A stretch of DNA of 64,000 nucleotides from Barrientosiimonas humi (GCF_006716095.1 NZ_VFOK01000001.1:3317375-3381374); one strand, 5' to 3'; positions 43,104-54,228 are shown, counted from the stretch's first letter. Made by a program: numbers and translations. The notes: generated from the letters alone by a model not told the origin.

Positions 43104-44008
43104 GCACCCCTCCCGTCGTTCGTCGTGCCGGTCGCCCCGCTCAGGCGTTCGACGCCGCGCAGGAGCCCGCTGTGGTCGAGCCCGCCGTCGCCGTTGGCCC
43201 GGGCCGACGCCATGAGCTGTGCGACGACCGCGCCCATCGGCAGCACGACCCCGACCTCGCGGGCAGCGGAGGTCACGATGCCCAGGTCCTTGTGGTGCAG
43301 GTCGATCCGGAAGCCCGGGTCGAACGAGCGGGTCAGCATGTTCTCCCGCTTCTGGTTCAGCACGGCGCTGCCGGCGAGTCCGCCGCCGAGCACGTCCATC
43401 GCCGCCGCGGTGTCGACGCCGTACGCCTCGAGGAAGACCAGCGCCTCGGCGAGGGCCTCGATGTTGGCCGCGACGATGAGCTGGTTGGCTGCCTTGACCG
43501 TCTGGCCGGCGCCGCTCGGGCCGACGTGCACGACCGTCTTGCCGACGGTCTCCAGCAGCGGCTGGGCCTCCTTGAAGTCGGCCTCGTCGCCGCCGACCAT
43601 GATCGACAGCGCGGCGTTCTTGGCGCCCGCCTCGCCGCCGGACACGGGGGCGTCGAGCAGGCGTACGCCCGCCTCACCGGCCGCCTCGGCCAGCTCCTTG
43701 GTCACGTCGGGGCGGATCGAGGAGAAGTCGATCACCAGCGCGCCCTTCGGCACGTTGGCGAGGACGCCGTCCTCCCCGAGCAGGACGTCCTGCACGTCGG
43801 GGGAGTCGGGCACCATCACGCACACGACCTCGGCGTCCTTGACGGCCTCGGCGGTGCTGTCGGCGGCGGTGCCGCCTGCCTCGACCAGCGGCTGGGTGGC
43901 CTCCGGCGAGCGGTTGAACCCGGTGACGTCGTAGTCACCGTTCTGCAGGTGGACGGCCATGGGCGACCCCATGATGCCCAGCCCGATGAATGCGACCTTC
44001 GTGCTCAT
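43100..44008 (-). CDS. glxR: Tartronate semialdehyde reductase (2-hydroxy-3-oxopropionate reductase)
   Basis: This 302-residue beta-hydroxyacid dehydrogenase family member reduces tartronate semialdehyde to glycerate with NAD(P)H. The dinucleotide fold is [20 protein letters not shown], the substrate loop is [20 protein letters not shown], and the catalytic Lys lies in [20 protein letters not shown]. Position between hyi and gcl supports the assignment over 3-hydroxyisobutyrate dehydrogenase. It overlaps both neighbours by 4 bp. Confidence 0.94.
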   Translation of the reverse strand: MSTKVAFIGLGIMGSPMAVHLQNGDYDVTGFNRSPEATQPLVEAGGTAADSTAEAVKDAEVVCVMVPDSPDVQDVLLGEDGVLANVPKGALVIDFSSIRPDVTKELAEAAGEAGVRLLDAPVSGGEAGAKNAALSIMVGGDEADFKEAQPLLETVGKTVVHVGPSGAGQTVKAANQLIVAANIEALAEALVFLEAYGVDTAAAMDVLGGGLAGSAVLNQKRENMLTRSFDPGFRIDLHHKDLGIVTSAAREVGVVLPMGAVVAQLMASARANGDGGLDHSGLLRGVERLSGATGTTNDGRGA

Positions 44009-44853
44009 GCGTGGCTCCTAGCGGAATCTGCACCGGCGCTGCGCTCGGCGCGCGGCAGCCACGCGTCGAGCCCTTCGGTGGTGGTGGAGGTGGTCTTGTA
44101 CTCGAGGGCGACGTAGCCGCTGTAGCCCTGCTGGGCCAGCTCGTCGAGGTAGCGGTCGAGATCGAGGTCGCCGGTGCCCGGCTCCCCGCGACCGGGGTTG
44201 TCGGCGATCTGCACGTGCGCCGCACGCCCGCCGTACGTCTGCACGGCCGCCTCGACGTCGTCGCCGTTGGCCGCGAGATGGTAGAGATCGCAGAGGAATC
44301 CGAGGTTCTCGGCTCCGGTCTCGGCGCGCACGCGGTCGATCACCGCGACGGCCTCGGCGGCGGTCTTGAGCGGGTAGGCGGGGGTGCCGCTCACCGGCTC
44401 GATCAGCACGGTGCCGTCGATCTCGGCGACGGCCGCGGCGGCCTCGCCGAGCATCGTCGTGGCCTGGGCGTCGGCGGTCTCGGCGTCGACGCCGTCGATG
44501 CGGTTGCCGTACAGGCCGTTGAACGCCCGGCACCCGAGGCGCCGCCCGATCTCGACGACGACCGGGATGTTGGCGCGCAGCTCCTCCTCGCGCTCGGGCC
44601 AGGCGAACAGGCCGCGGTCGCCGCCGGGCATGTCGCCGGCGAAGAAGTTGAGGCCGACCAGCTGCACGCCGGCGGACTCGATCGCTTGCACGAACGCGTC
44701 GACCTCCTCCTGGCTCGGGGTCGCGGTCGGCCACGGCCACCACGACTCGACGGCGTCGAAACCGGCGTCGGCGGCGGCCTGCGGGCGCTCGAGGAAGGGC
44801 ACCTCGGTGAACAGGATCGACAGGTTGACCGCGTAGCGGCGTGGGCTCGGCAT
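44005..44853 (-). CDS. hyi: Hydroxypyruvate isomerase
   Basis: This 282-residue AP-endonuclease-2-type TIM barrel interconverts hydroxypyruvate and tartronate semialdehyde. Motifs: NLSILFTEVPFLERPQAAAD, FDAVESWWPW, LVGLNFFAGDMPGGDRGLFA, VLIEPVSGTPAYPL (metal Glu) and LCDLYHLAANGDDV, VQIADNPGRGEPGTGDLDLD. It is the first gene of the hyi-glxR-gcl-glxK-allB-allE operon; AAGGAG precedes its ATG. Two IclR-type operators lie 41-76 bp upstream. Confidence 0.94.
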   Translation of the reverse strand: MPSPRRYAVNLSILFTEVPFLERPQAAADAGFDAVESWWPWPTATPSQEEVDAFVQAIESAGVQLVGLNFFAGDMPGGDRGLFAWPEREEELRANIPVVVEIGRRLGCRAFNGLYGNRIDGVDAETADAQATTMLGEAAAAVAEIDGTVLIEPVSGTPAYPLKTAAEAVAVIDRVRAETGAENLGFLCDLYHLAANGDDVEAAVQTYGGRAAHVQIADNPGRGEPGTGDLDLDRYLDELAQQGYSGYVALEYKTTSTTTEGLDAWLPRAERSAGADSARSHA

Positions 44854-44893
44854 CTGGCTGGCTCCTTGCTGGATCGTTCTCCGTAGTCCTGCA

Positions 44894-44929
44894 TTCCGTA
44901 ATGCGGAAGAACTATTCCGATGTGAGGAA
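44894..44929. promoter_or_regulatory. Paired IclR-type operator upstream of hyi operon
   Basis: TTCCGTAATGCGGAA (44894-44908, perfect 5-bp arms) and TTCCGATGTGAGGAA (44915-44929) start 21 bp apart. The same pair geometry recurs at 49866 and 50841. Binding by the IclR regulator at 49930 is inferred. Confidence 0.85.
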
Positions 44930-45024
44930 TCTAGGGGTGACCCGGCGGTAGGTCAAGGTCCGTCCACCCACCGGCTGCGGCGGCTCCGGTCGGCGCCCCC
45001 GACGGCGCCCGCGAGGATGAGGTC

Positions 45025-45870
45025 ATGCCCTGGGACTCCTCCGCCCTCGACCTCGACGCCTACCTCACCCGCACCGGCGCGAGCGTCCGGCCGCCGTCGC
45101 TCGCCGCGCTCACCGACCTGCTCGTCGCGCACGCGCGCACCTTCCCCTTCGACAACGTCGACGTGCTCCTCGAGCAGCACCCGGGGGTCTCGCTCGAGGT
45201 CGTCCAGGAGAAGTTCGTGGGCCGTGGCCGCGGCGGCTACTGCTTCGAGCACGGCACCCTGGTGCACGCGGTGCTCGACCGACTCGGCTATGCGGTCGAG
45301 CCCCACCTCGGGCGCGTCGGCGACGTGCGCGAGGGCTCGCGCACCCACCTGACCCTGGTGGTGACGCTCGACGGCGTGCGCTATCTCTGCGACCCGGGGA
45401 TCGGCGTCCCGCCGCTCGCCCCCGTCGCGCTCGCCGACCACGCGCAGGCACCAGAAGGCTTGTGGCCGCACGAGATTCGCGAGACCGGCAAGGAGCAGCC
45501 GGGCGGCTCGGCGTGGGAGCTGTGGCGGCGGCGCACCGACGAGTGGGAGCTGATGCACCTGGTCGACGAGCTCCCCGCGCGACGCATCGACGTCGAGATG
45601 GGGCACTTGTGGACCAGCACAGCACCCACGTCGCACTTCCGCAGCGCGCTGATCGCCAACCGGCACCAGGTCGACCCCGACGGCACCCCCGCGCTGGTCA
45701 CGATCAACGAGCACGCGATCACCGAAGGCCGCGCGGGCGAGGAGCCCGTGCGCCGGACGTACGACCTCGCCGAGCTGCCCGAGCTGCTCACCCGGGTCGG
45801 CGCGCACCTGAGCGAGGACGAAGCCGCGCGGCTGATCGAGCGGGTGCGCGAGCTGCGGGGCCTACCGTGA
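45025..45870 (+). CDS. nat: Arylamine N-acetyltransferase
   Basis: This 281-residue protein has the NAT Cys-His-Asp triad in order: GRGRGGYCFEHGTLVHAVL (Cys near residue 73), SRTHLTLVVTLDG (His near 112) and YLCDPGIGVPPLAP (Asp near 127). The early FPFDNVDVLL segment is also typical. It transfers acetyl from acetyl-CoA to arylamines or hydrazines; physiological substrates in actinobacteria are unclear. It is divergent from hyi and lies near the IclR operators, so it might be regulated with the allantoin genes, though it has no evident pathway role. It is followed by the ltrA-type gene after 4 bp. Confidence 0.93.
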   Translation: MPWDSSALDLDAYLTRTGASVRPPSLAALTDLLVAHARTFPFDNVDVLLEQHPGVSLEVVQEKFVGRGRGGYCFEHGTLVHAVLDRLGYAVEPHLGRVGDVREGSRTHLTLVVTLDGVRYLCDPGIGVPPLAPVALADHAQAPEGLWPHEIRETGKEQPGGSAWELWRRRTDEWELMHLVDELPARRIDVEMGHLWTSTAPTSHFRSALIANRHQVDPDGTPALVTINEHAITEGRAGEEPVRRTYDLAELPELLTRVGAHLSEDEAARLIERVRELRGLP

Positions 45871-45874
45871 AGCC

Positions 45875-47107
45875 ATGACCACCGAGTCCGCCGGCAGCCG
45901 CACGCGGCTGCGCCTGGCGCCGATGCGGCCGCGTGACCCCAGCGAGCCGGGGCGCTCGGCCTCCACCCTCGAGCTGTTCTTCGACCTGGTCTTCGTCGTC
46001 GCGGTGAGCATCGCCTCGGTGCAGCTTCACGAGGCGCTCACCGAGGCGCACGTGGTCGACGGCCTGGTGTCCTACGCCCTGATCTTCTTCGCGATCTGGT
46101 GGGCGTGGATGAACTTCACCTGGTTCGCGACCTCGTTCGGCACCGACGACTGGCTCTACCGGCTGCTCACGATCGTGCAGATGGCCGGGGTGCTGATCCT
46201 CGCCGCGGGGATCCAACCGCTGTTCGCCGACGGCGACTTCACGCTCGCGGTCGCGGGTTACGTCGTCATGCGGGTCGGGTTGGTGGCGCAGTGGATCCGC
46301 GCCTCCATCTCCAACCCCGACCTGCGCCGCACGACGCTGACCTACGCCGTCGGCGTGACGGTCATGCAGATCCTGTGGATCGCGACGCTGCCCCTGGAGG
46401 GGACGGCACGCTACGTCGTGGTCCCCCTGCTCGTCGCCGGGGAGATCTCGGTGCCGGTGATCGCCGAGCGGCAGCGGGCGCTGCCGTGGCACCCGCACCA
46501 CATCACCGAGCGCTACGGGCTGTTCACCCTGATCCTGCTCGGCGAGAGCCTGCTCGGCTCGTCCAACGCGATCATCGAGGGGCTGCGCGGCGAGCACGAC
46601 CTGGTGCAGCTCGTCTCGGTCGCGGTGCTGACCCTGGTGTCGACGGCCGCCCTGTGGTGGATCTACTTCTGGCCGCCGCACCACGAGTCGATCGGCAGCC
46701 TGGGCCGGTCGGTGCGCTACGGCTACACCCACTACTTCGTGTTCGCCGCGGCGGGCGCCCTGTCGGCCGGCATCGAGGTCGAGCTCGACGTGATCAACGG
46801 CGACTCCAAGCTGTCCGACGTCGCGGCGGCCTTCACCTTCACCGTGCCCGTGGCGGTGTTCATCCTCGGCATCTGGTGGATCGCGATGTGCGACTTCGCC
46901 GACCGGTTCACCAACATCGTGATCCCGGCCGGCGCCGCGTTGATCCTGCTCGACCCGATCGTCCCGCTGCCGTTCGCGATCACCTCGGTCGTGCTCGTCG
47001 TGATGCTCGTCGTGCTCGTGGTCCACCCGACGGTGCAGCGCGGTCAGGGCGAGGGCGACCGGCCTCTCGTGCAGTACGAACGGGAGCAGCGCGGGCTCAA
47101 CGAGTGA
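45875..47107 (+). CDS. LtrA-type (low temperature requirement A) membrane protein
   Basis: This 410-residue protein has about 11-12 membrane helices. The opening [20 protein letters not shown] then [20 protein letters not shown] is the LtrA family signature, followed by [20 protein letters not shown] and [13 protein letters not shown]. The family is widespread; its biochemical function is undetermined despite the Listeria-derived name. It is co-transcribed with nat (4-bp gap) and overlaps the convergent DUF6986 gene by 11 bp. Confidence 0.9.
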   Translation: MTTESAGSRTRLRLAPMRPRDPSEPGRSASTLELFFDLVFVVAVSIASVQLHEALTEAHVVDGLVSYALIFFAIWWAWMNFTWFATSFGTDDWLYRLLTIVQMAGVLILAAGIQPLFADGDFTLAVAGYVVMRVGLVAQWIRASISNPDLRRTTLTYAVGVTVMQILWIATLPLEGTARYVVVPLLVAGEISVPVIAERQRALPWHPHHITERYGLFTLILLGESLLGSSNAIIEGLRGEHDLVQLVSVAVLTLVSTAALWWIYFWPPHHESIGSLGRSVRYGYTHYFVFAAAGALSAGIEVELDVINGDSKLSDVAAAFTFTVPVAVFILGIWWIAMCDFADRFTNIVIPAGAALILLDPIVPLPFAITSVVLVVMLVVLVVHPTVQRGQGEGDRPLVQYEREQRGLNE

Positions 47108-48337
47108 GCGCCACCAGGTCGGCCTCGGTCAGCCCGGTGGCCGCCGCGACATCGCCGGAATCGACTGCGCCGCAACGCATCCCGCGCAGCAGTGCGTGCG
47201 AGAGCATCCGCGCGGTGGCGGGCTCGTCCATCACGTCGCCCTCCACGCGCGCGACGTACGCCTTCAGCCGGGCGGCCGCGCTCGGCGCCGCCCGCCGGAA
47301 GAAGGTGTAGGTCGCGAGGTAGCGCGAGACCAGGTGGCCCGGGTGCATGTCCCAGCCCTGGTAGATCCCGCGCACCAGCGACCGGTCGACCAGCCCGGCG
47401 TGCAGCCGCCAGGTCGCGGCCGCCTGCTCGGCGTCGCCGAACGCGACGACGTTGGTGGAGCCGTCGCTCATCCGCACGCCGGTCTGGGCGGCGGCCACCT
47501 GCATGACGAACTTGGCGTGGTCGGCGGCCGGGTGGTCCAGCGACTGGTAGGCCGCCGCGATGCCGAGCCCGGCGCTGTAGTCGAACGTCCCGTAGTGCAG
47601 CGAGCTGGCCCGCCCCTGCGCCGCGCCGATCATCCGCGCGACCGCCGCCGTGCCGTCGGGGGCCATGATCGACTGCGCGGTCTCGACCTGGATCTCGAAC
47701 GTGATGGCGCCGGCCCCGAGCCCGTACGCCTGCTCCAGCCGCTCGCACGCCGTCACCATCGCCTCGACCTGGGCGATGGACGTGACCTTGGGCAGGGTCA
47801 GGGTGAAGCCGTCGGGCAGCGCGCCGCCGTCGGCGAACGCGCCGACGACCTGGGTCAGCGTGCGCACCCCGCGCGCCCGGGTGGGCGCCTCGAAGCTCTT
47901 GAACCGCACGCCGAACCACGGCGGCCGGGTGCCGTCGTCGGCCATCCGGCGGAACGCCTCGACGGTGCCGCGCAGGTGGGCGTCCTCGACGTCGTCGGGC
48001 CGCAGGCCGTAGCCGTCCTCGAGGTCGACCCGCAGGTCCTCGACCGGCTCGACCTGCAGCTTGCCGCGCACCGCGTCGTACGCCTCGCTCACCTCGCCCG
48101 GGTCGAACCCGGTGGCCGCGGCGAGGGTCGGTGCGTCGGGGGCGAAGGTGTCGAGCAGCCGCAGGGCCTCGGTGCCCCACGCGCGCACGGTGCCGGCGCC
48201 GAACCGGTCGGCGGGGACGTACACCGTGTGCACGGGCTGCCGGTCGACCCGCTCGCCGGGATAGCGCGCGGCGAGCTCGGCGTCGGCCTGCTGCAGCTGC
48301 CGGTCGAGCTCGGCGGTGAGCTCGGTGGTGACGTCGG

Positions 48338-48341
<4 letters not shown>
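47097..48341 (-). CDS. DUF6986 / CitE-like aldolase-fold protein in urate-glyoxylate locus
   Basis: This 414-residue protein resembles the HpcH/HpaI-CitE TIM barrel: [20 protein letters not shown] (metal Asp/Glu), [40 protein letters not shown] and [14 protein letters not shown] (metal Glu). A family-specific region [20 protein letters not shown] then [20 protein letters not shown] follows, absent from ordinary citrate lyase subunits. It overlaps the malic enzyme start by 4 bp. In related catabolic clusters this slot is filled by malate synthase, so condensation of glyoxylate with acetyl-CoA to malate or malyl-CoA is an attractive but unproven function. Confidence 0.75.
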
Positions 48342-49759
<1,418 letters not shown>

Positions 49760-49865
49760 GTGAATCTCCTGGGGTTCGTGGGTCCGGCTCCTCCTCCGGG
49801 AGCCGCTTGCTGCGCTGCGCGTCTCCCGGCATCGTCGCCGAACCGGTGGGGCTCTGGTGCAAATG

Positions 49866-49901
49866 TTCTGCGATGCGGAGTGTAGATTCCATCCATCGGA
49901 A
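49866..49901. promoter_or_regulatory. Paired IclR-type operator between malic enzyme and iclR
   Basis: TTCTGCGATGCGGAG (49866-49880) and TTCCATCCATCGGAA (49887-49901) start 21 bp apart. On the minus strand a -10-like TACACT (49884-49879) and a -35-like TCGTCA (49907-49902), 17 bp apart, lie over the second site, so both divergent promoters would be covered, implying autoregulation. Confidence 0.8.
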
Positions 49902-49929
49902 TGACGAGTCTGTCTCACGAGGAGCACCC

Positions 49930-50706
49930 ATGGTCGACACCCCGGCCGACAAGACGCGAGCGGGAGGCGTCCAGTCGGTGGCGCGCGCCCTCGACATCCT
50001 CGAGGTGGTCGACGCCGCCGGCGGCGAGACCTCGCTGAGCCAGATCAGCGCGGCCACCGGTCTGCCGATGCCGACCATCCACCGCATCGTGCGCACCCTC
50101 GTCGACCGGTCGTACCTGCGCCAGCTGCCCGACCGGCGCTACGCCCTCGGAACCCGGCTCATCCCGCTCGGCAACAGCGCCCGCGAGGGGTTCGGCGCCC
50201 GGGCCGCGCGCGAGCTCGCCGCGGTGGTGCACGAGTTCGGGGAGACGGTCAACCTCGCGACGCTCGACGGCGACCAGCTGGTCTACGTCGGCCAGGTGCC
50301 CTCGCCGCGCGCGATGCGCATGTTCACCGAGCTCGGCCAGCACGTGCAGCCGCACTGCCGTGCGGCCGGCAAGGCCCTGCTGTCGCGGCTGCCCGACGAC
50401 GAGGTGCGCGCGCTGCTCGACCGGGTCGGCATGCCGGCGATGACGCCCAGCACCATCACCGACCCCGACGTGCTGCTGCGCCAGCTCGCCGACGTGCGCA
50501 CCGAGGGCTATGCCACCGAGGACGGCGAGATGGAGCTCGGCGTGCGCTGCGTCGCCGTGCCCGTCCCGAGCGAGCAGGGCAACTTCTCGATCTCGCTGTC
50601 GGCGCCGGAGTCGCGCCTGACCGACGACGTGCGCGATCGTGCCCTCCCCGTGCTGCGCACCGTCGCCGAGCGGCTGGCCGAGCAGCTGGAGCCCGGCGCA
50701 GCCTGA
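49930..50706 (+). CDS. IclR-family regulator of urate/allantoin catabolism (AllR-like)
   Basis: This is a 258-residue protein from an ATG behind GAGGAG. The N-terminal winged helix is GGVQSVARALDILEVVDAAG with the recognition region LSQISAATGLPMPTIHRIVR; the effector domain holds VNLATLDGDQLVYVGQVPSP, the PHCRAAGKALLSRL Cys motif, and GYATEDGEMELGVRCVAVPV. IclR proteins of the AllR type respond to glyoxylate or allantoin and repress these genes; Streptomyces coelicolor AllR is such an IclR regulator. The location and operator distribution support that role. Effector identity is inferred. Confidence 0.92.
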   Translation: MVDTPADKTRAGGVQSVARALDILEVVDAAGGETSLSQISAATGLPMPTIHRIVRTLVDRSYLRQLPDRRYALGTRLIPLGNSAREGFGARAARELAAVVHEFGETVNLATLDGDQLVYVGQVPSPRAMRMFTELGQHVQPHCRAAGKALLSRLPDDEVRALLDRVGMPAMTPSTITDPDVLLRQLADVRTEGYATEDGEMELGVRCVAVPVPSEQGNFSISLSAPESRLTDDVRDRALPVLRTVAERLAEQLEPGAA

Positions 50707-50812
50707 GTCGGCGGCCGGGCGGGGGCGCTCGCCCGGCCGTCGGGCGGGGACGCTCGCCGGCCGCCGTCGCGGCGCCGGTTACCCCCGGGTGTGAGGTATA
50801 TCTCGAAAACCC

Positions 50813-50876
50813 TTGACGGCACTGACCGTCTCCGGTCTACTTTCTGGATACGGAATACAGATTCCGCATCGCGAAA
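50813..50876 (+). promoter_or_regulatory. Promoter and paired IclR-type operator of uraD-uraH-uricase-permease operon
   Basis: TTGACG (50813-50818) and TCTACT (50836-50841) are 17 bp apart. Right after the -10 lie TTTCTGGATACGGAA (50841-50855) and TTCCGCATCGCGAAA (50862-50876), 21 bp apart and each with one good arm, placing a repressor over the start of transcription. Confidence 0.78.
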
Positions 50877-50921
50877 CATCCAGCAGGCCGCGCGGGAGCG
50901 CCAAGACCGGGAGACGACCCA

Positions 50922-51443
50922 GTGCCGGACGACCAGCAGCTGACCCTCGAGCGGCTCAACGCCGCTCCCGCCGAGCAGCTGCGCGAGACCCTGCGGGCCT
51001 GCTGCGCCAGCGACGCCTGGGTCGACCAGCTGCTCGCCCACCGCCCCTACGCGGACCGAGCCGCCGCGCTCGCCGGCTCCGACACCGCCATGGGCGAGAT
51101 CGCCGACGCCGACGTCGACCAGGCGCTCGCCGGCCACCCGCGCATCGGGGACCGCGCCGAGGGCGAGGGCACCGACGCTCGCTGGAGCCGCGAGGAGCAG
51201 GCGTCGGTCGCCGACGCCGGCGATGACGTACAGCAGCAGCTGCGCGACGGAAACCTTTCCTACGAAAGGCGATTCGACCGCGTCTTCCTCATCCGTGCCG
51301 CGGGCCGCAGCCCGCAGGAGATGCTCACCGAGCTGACCCGCAGGCTCGACCAGGACGACGAGACCGAGCGCGCCGAGGTGCGCGAGCAGCTGCGTCAGAT
51401 CACCCGGCTGCGCCTCGAGCGGGCGCTGTCGCCCACGGAGTGA
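50922..51443 (+). CDS. uraD: OHCU decarboxylase (2-oxo-4-hydroxy-4-carboxy-5-ureidoimidazoline decarboxylase)
   Basis: This is a 173-residue all-helical protein from a GTG behind GGGAGA. It catalyses the last step from the uricase product to S-allantoin. Features: LERLNAAPAEQLRETLRACC at the start, AGHPRIGDRAEG (the conserved GHPxIG with the catalytic His), WSREEQASV, YERRFDRVFLIRAAGRSPQE and the C-terminal LRQITRLRLERAL helix. It is the first gene of the urate operon. Confidence 0.94.
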   Translation: MPDDQQLTLERLNAAPAEQLRETLRACCASDAWVDQLLAHRPYADRAAALAGSDTAMGEIADADVDQALAGHPRIGDRAEGEGTDARWSREEQASVADAGDDVQQQLRDGNLSYERRFDRVFLIRAAGRSPQEMLTELTRRLDQDDETERAEVREQLRQITRLRLERALSPTE

Positions 51444-51454
51444 AGGAGCGCCCC

Positions 51455-51793
51455 ATGTCCACGCTGTCCACCCACGTGCTCGACGCCGTGTCCGGCAACC
51501 CGGCCACCGGCATGCGTGTCGAGGTGCAGTCCCGGTCGCAGACCGGCGCCGACCCGCAGACCGTCGGGTCCGGCACCACCAACGACGACGGCCGGGTCGC
51601 CGAGCTGGTCCCAGAGGGACTGGCCCCCGGTGACTACCGGATCGTCTTCGCCACCGGCGAGTGGTTCGCCGCCCAGGGCGTCACGGGGTTCTACCCCGAG
51701 GTCGCCATCACGTTCACGGTGGACGAGGAGCGGCACTACCACGTGCCGGTGCTGCTCAGCCCGTTCGCCTTCTCCACCTACCGAGGGAGCTGA
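51455..51793 (+). CDS. uraH: 5-hydroxyisourate hydrolase
   Basis: This is a 112-residue transthyretin-fold enzyme from the ATG behind AAGGAG (an in-frame GTG at 51440 overlaps the uraD stop region). It hydrolyses 5-hydroxyisourate to OHCU. Diagnostic elements are STHVLDAVSGNPATGM with the N-terminal His, YHVPVLLSPFAFSTYRGS with the terminal YRGS, and HYHVP. The length is normal. Confidence 0.96.
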   Translation: MSTLSTHVLDAVSGNPATGMRVEVQSRSQTGADPQTVGSGTTNDDGRVAELVPEGLAPGDYRIVFATGEWFAAQGVTGFYPEVAITFTVDEERHYHVPVLLSPFAFSTYRGS

Positions 51794-51798
51794 TCCAT

Positions 51799-52692
51799 AT
51801 GTCCTACGTGCTCGGGCACAACCAGTACGGCAAGGCCGAGGTGCACGCGGTGCGCGTCTATCGCGACGGCGGGCGCGAGGCGGAGCACGAGATCGTCGAC
51901 TACAACGTCTCGGTCGCCCACCAGGGTGACTTCGAGGACGCCCACGTCACCGGCGACCAGGCCAAGGTCCTCACCACCGACGCGACCAAGAACACGGTCA
52001 ACGCGTTCATGAAGGAGCACGGCGACGAGGCCCGTGAGCCCGAGGGTCTGGCCCTCGCGCTCGCCCGCCACTTCGTCGACACCGTCCCGCAGATCACCAG
52101 CTGCCGGGTCAACGTCGAGGCCTTCCCGTGGGAGCGGGCGCACGGCACCCCGCACGGCTTCGTGCGCAACAAGGACTACGTGCGCACGGTCACCGTCACC
52201 AAGACCCCCGACGCGGAGTACGTCGTCTCCGGGCTGAAGGACCTGACGGTCCTGAAGACCACGGACTCGGAGTTCCACGGGTTCTACGAGGACAAGTACA
52301 CGACGCTGAAGCCGACGAAGGACCGCATCATGGCGACCGACGTCAAGGCGCAGTGGCTGCACAACGGCACCGACGTCGACTGGGGCAAGAGCTTCTCCAC
52401 CGTGCTCGACGCGGTGACCAGCTCGTTCGCCAACGCCTACTCGTACGCCCTCCAGCAGACGATCTGGGACATGGGCACCGCGGTGCTCGACGCGGCCGAC
52501 TCGGTCAGCGAGATCCGTTTCTCCTGCCCCAACAACCACCACTTCGTGATCGACCTGTCGCCGTTCGGGCTCGAGAACGAGTTCGAGGTGCACCACGCCG
52601 ACGACCGGCCGTACGGCCTGATCGAGGCGACCATCCAGCGCGACGAGTCCTCCTCGAACAGCAAGGCGTTCGACCCCGGCCAGGCCTGGTGA
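51799..52692 (+). CDS. Urate oxidase (uricase)
   Basis: This is a 297-residue cofactor-free oxidase from the ATG of MSYVLGHNQYGKAEVHAVRV, 6 bp after uraH. It oxidises urate to 5-hydroxyisourate. Tandem T-fold hallmarks: VLTTDATKNTVNAFMKEHGD (the Thr/Lys of the active site), VEAFPWERAHGTPHGFVR, DLTVLKTTDSEFHGFYEDKY, TLKPTKDRIMATDVKAQW, and CPNNHHFVIDLSPFGLENEF. The length equals characterised uricases. The product feeds UraH and UraD in the same operon. Confidence 0.96.
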   Translation: MSYVLGHNQYGKAEVHAVRVYRDGGREAEHEIVDYNVSVAHQGDFEDAHVTGDQAKVLTTDATKNTVNAFMKEHGDEAREPEGLALALARHFVDTVPQITSCRVNVEAFPWERAHGTPHGFVRNKDYVRTVTVTKTPDAEYVVSGLKDLTVLKTTDSEFHGFYEDKYTTLKPTKDRIMATDVKAQWLHNGTDVDWGKSFSTVLDAVTSSFANAYSYALQQTIWDMGTAVLDAADSVSEIRFSCPNNHHFVIDLSPFGLENEFEVHHADDRPYGLIEATIQRDESSSNSKAFDPGQAW

Positions 52693-52697
52693 TCTGA

Positions 52698-54179
52698 ATG
52701 AGCGAGGCCAGCGGCACCAGCACCGCCACGCGTCACCCGGTCGACACCCCGATGGCCCCCGGGCCCTCGATCCTCTACGGCCTGCAGCACGTCCTGAGCA
52801 TGTACGCCGGCGTCGTCGCCGTGCCGCTCATCATCGCCGGGGCGTTCAAGCTCTCGACCGCCGACACGATCTACCTGGTCTCGGCCTCGCTCTTCATGGC
52901 CGGGCTGGCGACGATCCTGCAGACGATCGGCGTGTGGAAGATCGGCGCCCGGCAGCCGATCGTGCAGGGCACCTCGTTCGTCGCGGTGTCCACGATGCTC
53001 GCGATCGGTGCCGCCACCGGCGGCGGCGCGGCGGGGCTGCAGCGGATCTACGGCGCGCTGATCGTCGCCGGCGTGGCCGGCTTCCTGATCGCGCCGATCT
53101 TCACCCGGCTGCTGCGCTTCTTCCCCGAGGTCGTCACCGGCACGGTCATCACGATGATCGGTCTGTCGCTGATCCCGGTCGGTGTCGGCTGGGCGATGGG
53201 TGGCGTCGGCACGCCGGAGTTCGGCCAGCCGAAGCACCTGGCGCTCGCCGGCGCCACGCTGGTGCTGATCGTGCTGATCTATCGCTTCCTGCCCGGCTTC
53301 TTCAGCCGCATCGCGATCCTGCTCGGCCTGGTGCTCGGCACGCTCGTGGCGCTGCCGTTCGGGATGGCCGACTTCGGCGCGATCGGCGAGGCGCGGGCGT
53401 TCCAGGTGCCGACGCCGTTCCACTTCGGCGCCCCGACCTTCGAGGTCAGCGCGATCGTCTCGATGTTCATCGTGATGCTGGTGATCATGACCGAGGCCAC
53501 GGCCGACATCCTGGCCCTCGGCGAGGTCACCGAGAAGCACGCCGACCGCGACACCGTCACCAACGGTCTGCGGGCCGACACCCTCTCGACCGCCGTCGCC
53601 GGCGTGTTCAACAGCTTCTCGCTGAGCGCGTTCGCGCAGAACGTCGGGCTCGTCGCGATCACCGGCATCCGCAGCCGCTACGTCGTCGCCGTCGGCGGCG
53701 GGATCCTGGTGCTGCTCGGCCTGTTCCCGGTGCTCGGCGCGTTCGTCGCCGCGGTGCCGATGGCGGTGCTCGGCGGTGCGGGTCTGGTGCTGTTCGGCAC
53801 GGTCGCCGCGAGCGGCATCCGCACGCTGAAGGGCGTCGACTTCTCCGGCAACAGCAACATCGTCATCGTCGCCACCTCGATCGCCTTCGGCATGGCGCCG
53901 ATCGTGCAGCCGGAGGTGTGGGAGCACTTCCCGGCCTGGTGGCAGACGATCTTCGACTCCGGCATCACCTCGGCCGCGATCATGGCGGTGCTGCTGAACA
54001 TCGTGTTCAACATCATCGGCCGCGAGACCGACGAGGGCCCGGTGTTCTCCCACGGTGGTGCCCCCGGCGCGATCAGCGACGAGGACGAGGAGCGCCTCGA
54101 CCCGCGCGGCGAGCGCCGCGACCGCGGCCAGGCCGACCGCAGCGACCTGCCGAGCGGCCGGCGCCGCCGGGAGGACTAG
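52698..54179 (+). CDS. NCS2-family uric acid/xanthine permease
   Basis: This 493-residue protein has 14 membrane segments in the UraA-like fold. Motifs: LYGLQHVLSMYAGVVAVPLI at TM1, GARQPIVQGTSFVAVSTMLA (TM3 QGxxF), VTGTVITMIGLSLIPVGVGW, VIMTEATADILALGEVTEKH (the TM8 Glu that binds the purine), and NSFSLSAFAQNVGLVAITGI (TM10, with QNVG in place of the QNxG/T motif). Co-transcription with uricase points to urate as substrate. It is the last gene of the operon and is followed by the hairpin at 54229. Confidence 0.94.
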   Translation: MSEASGTSTATRHPVDTPMAPGPSILYGLQHVLSMYAGVVAVPLIIAGAFKLSTADTIYLVSASLFMAGLATILQTIGVWKIGARQPIVQGTSFVAVSTMLAIGAATGGGAAGLQRIYGALIVAGVAGFLIAPIFTRLLRFFPEVVTGTVITMIGLSLIPVGVGWAMGGVGTPEFGQPKHLALAGATLVLIVLIYRFLPGFFSRIAILLGLVLGTLVALPFGMADFGAIGEARAFQVPTPFHFGAPTFEVSAIVSMFIVMLVIMTEATADILALGEVTEKHADRDTVTNGLRADTLSTAVAGVFNSFSLSAFAQNVGLVAITGIRSRYVVAVGGGILVLLGLFPVLGAFVAAVPMAVLGGAGLVLFGTVAASGIRTLKGVDFSGNSNIVIVATSIAFGMAPIVQPEVWEHFPAWWQTIFDSGITSAAIMAVLLNIVFNIIGRETDEGPVFSHGGAPGAISDEDEERLDPRGERRDRGQADRSDLPSGRRRRED

Positions 54180-54228
54180 CCCGGCGAAGGCGTACGTCGT
54201 CGGGGCGGGGCGACGACGGCGGCCCACA

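Noticed and set aside
40365-43934. 1189-codon plus-strand open frame antisense to glxK, gcl and glxR
   Set aside because: It is antisense to three firmly identified enzymes, and its translation has the His/Asp/Gly/Arg/Val composition of a shadow frame with no motif.
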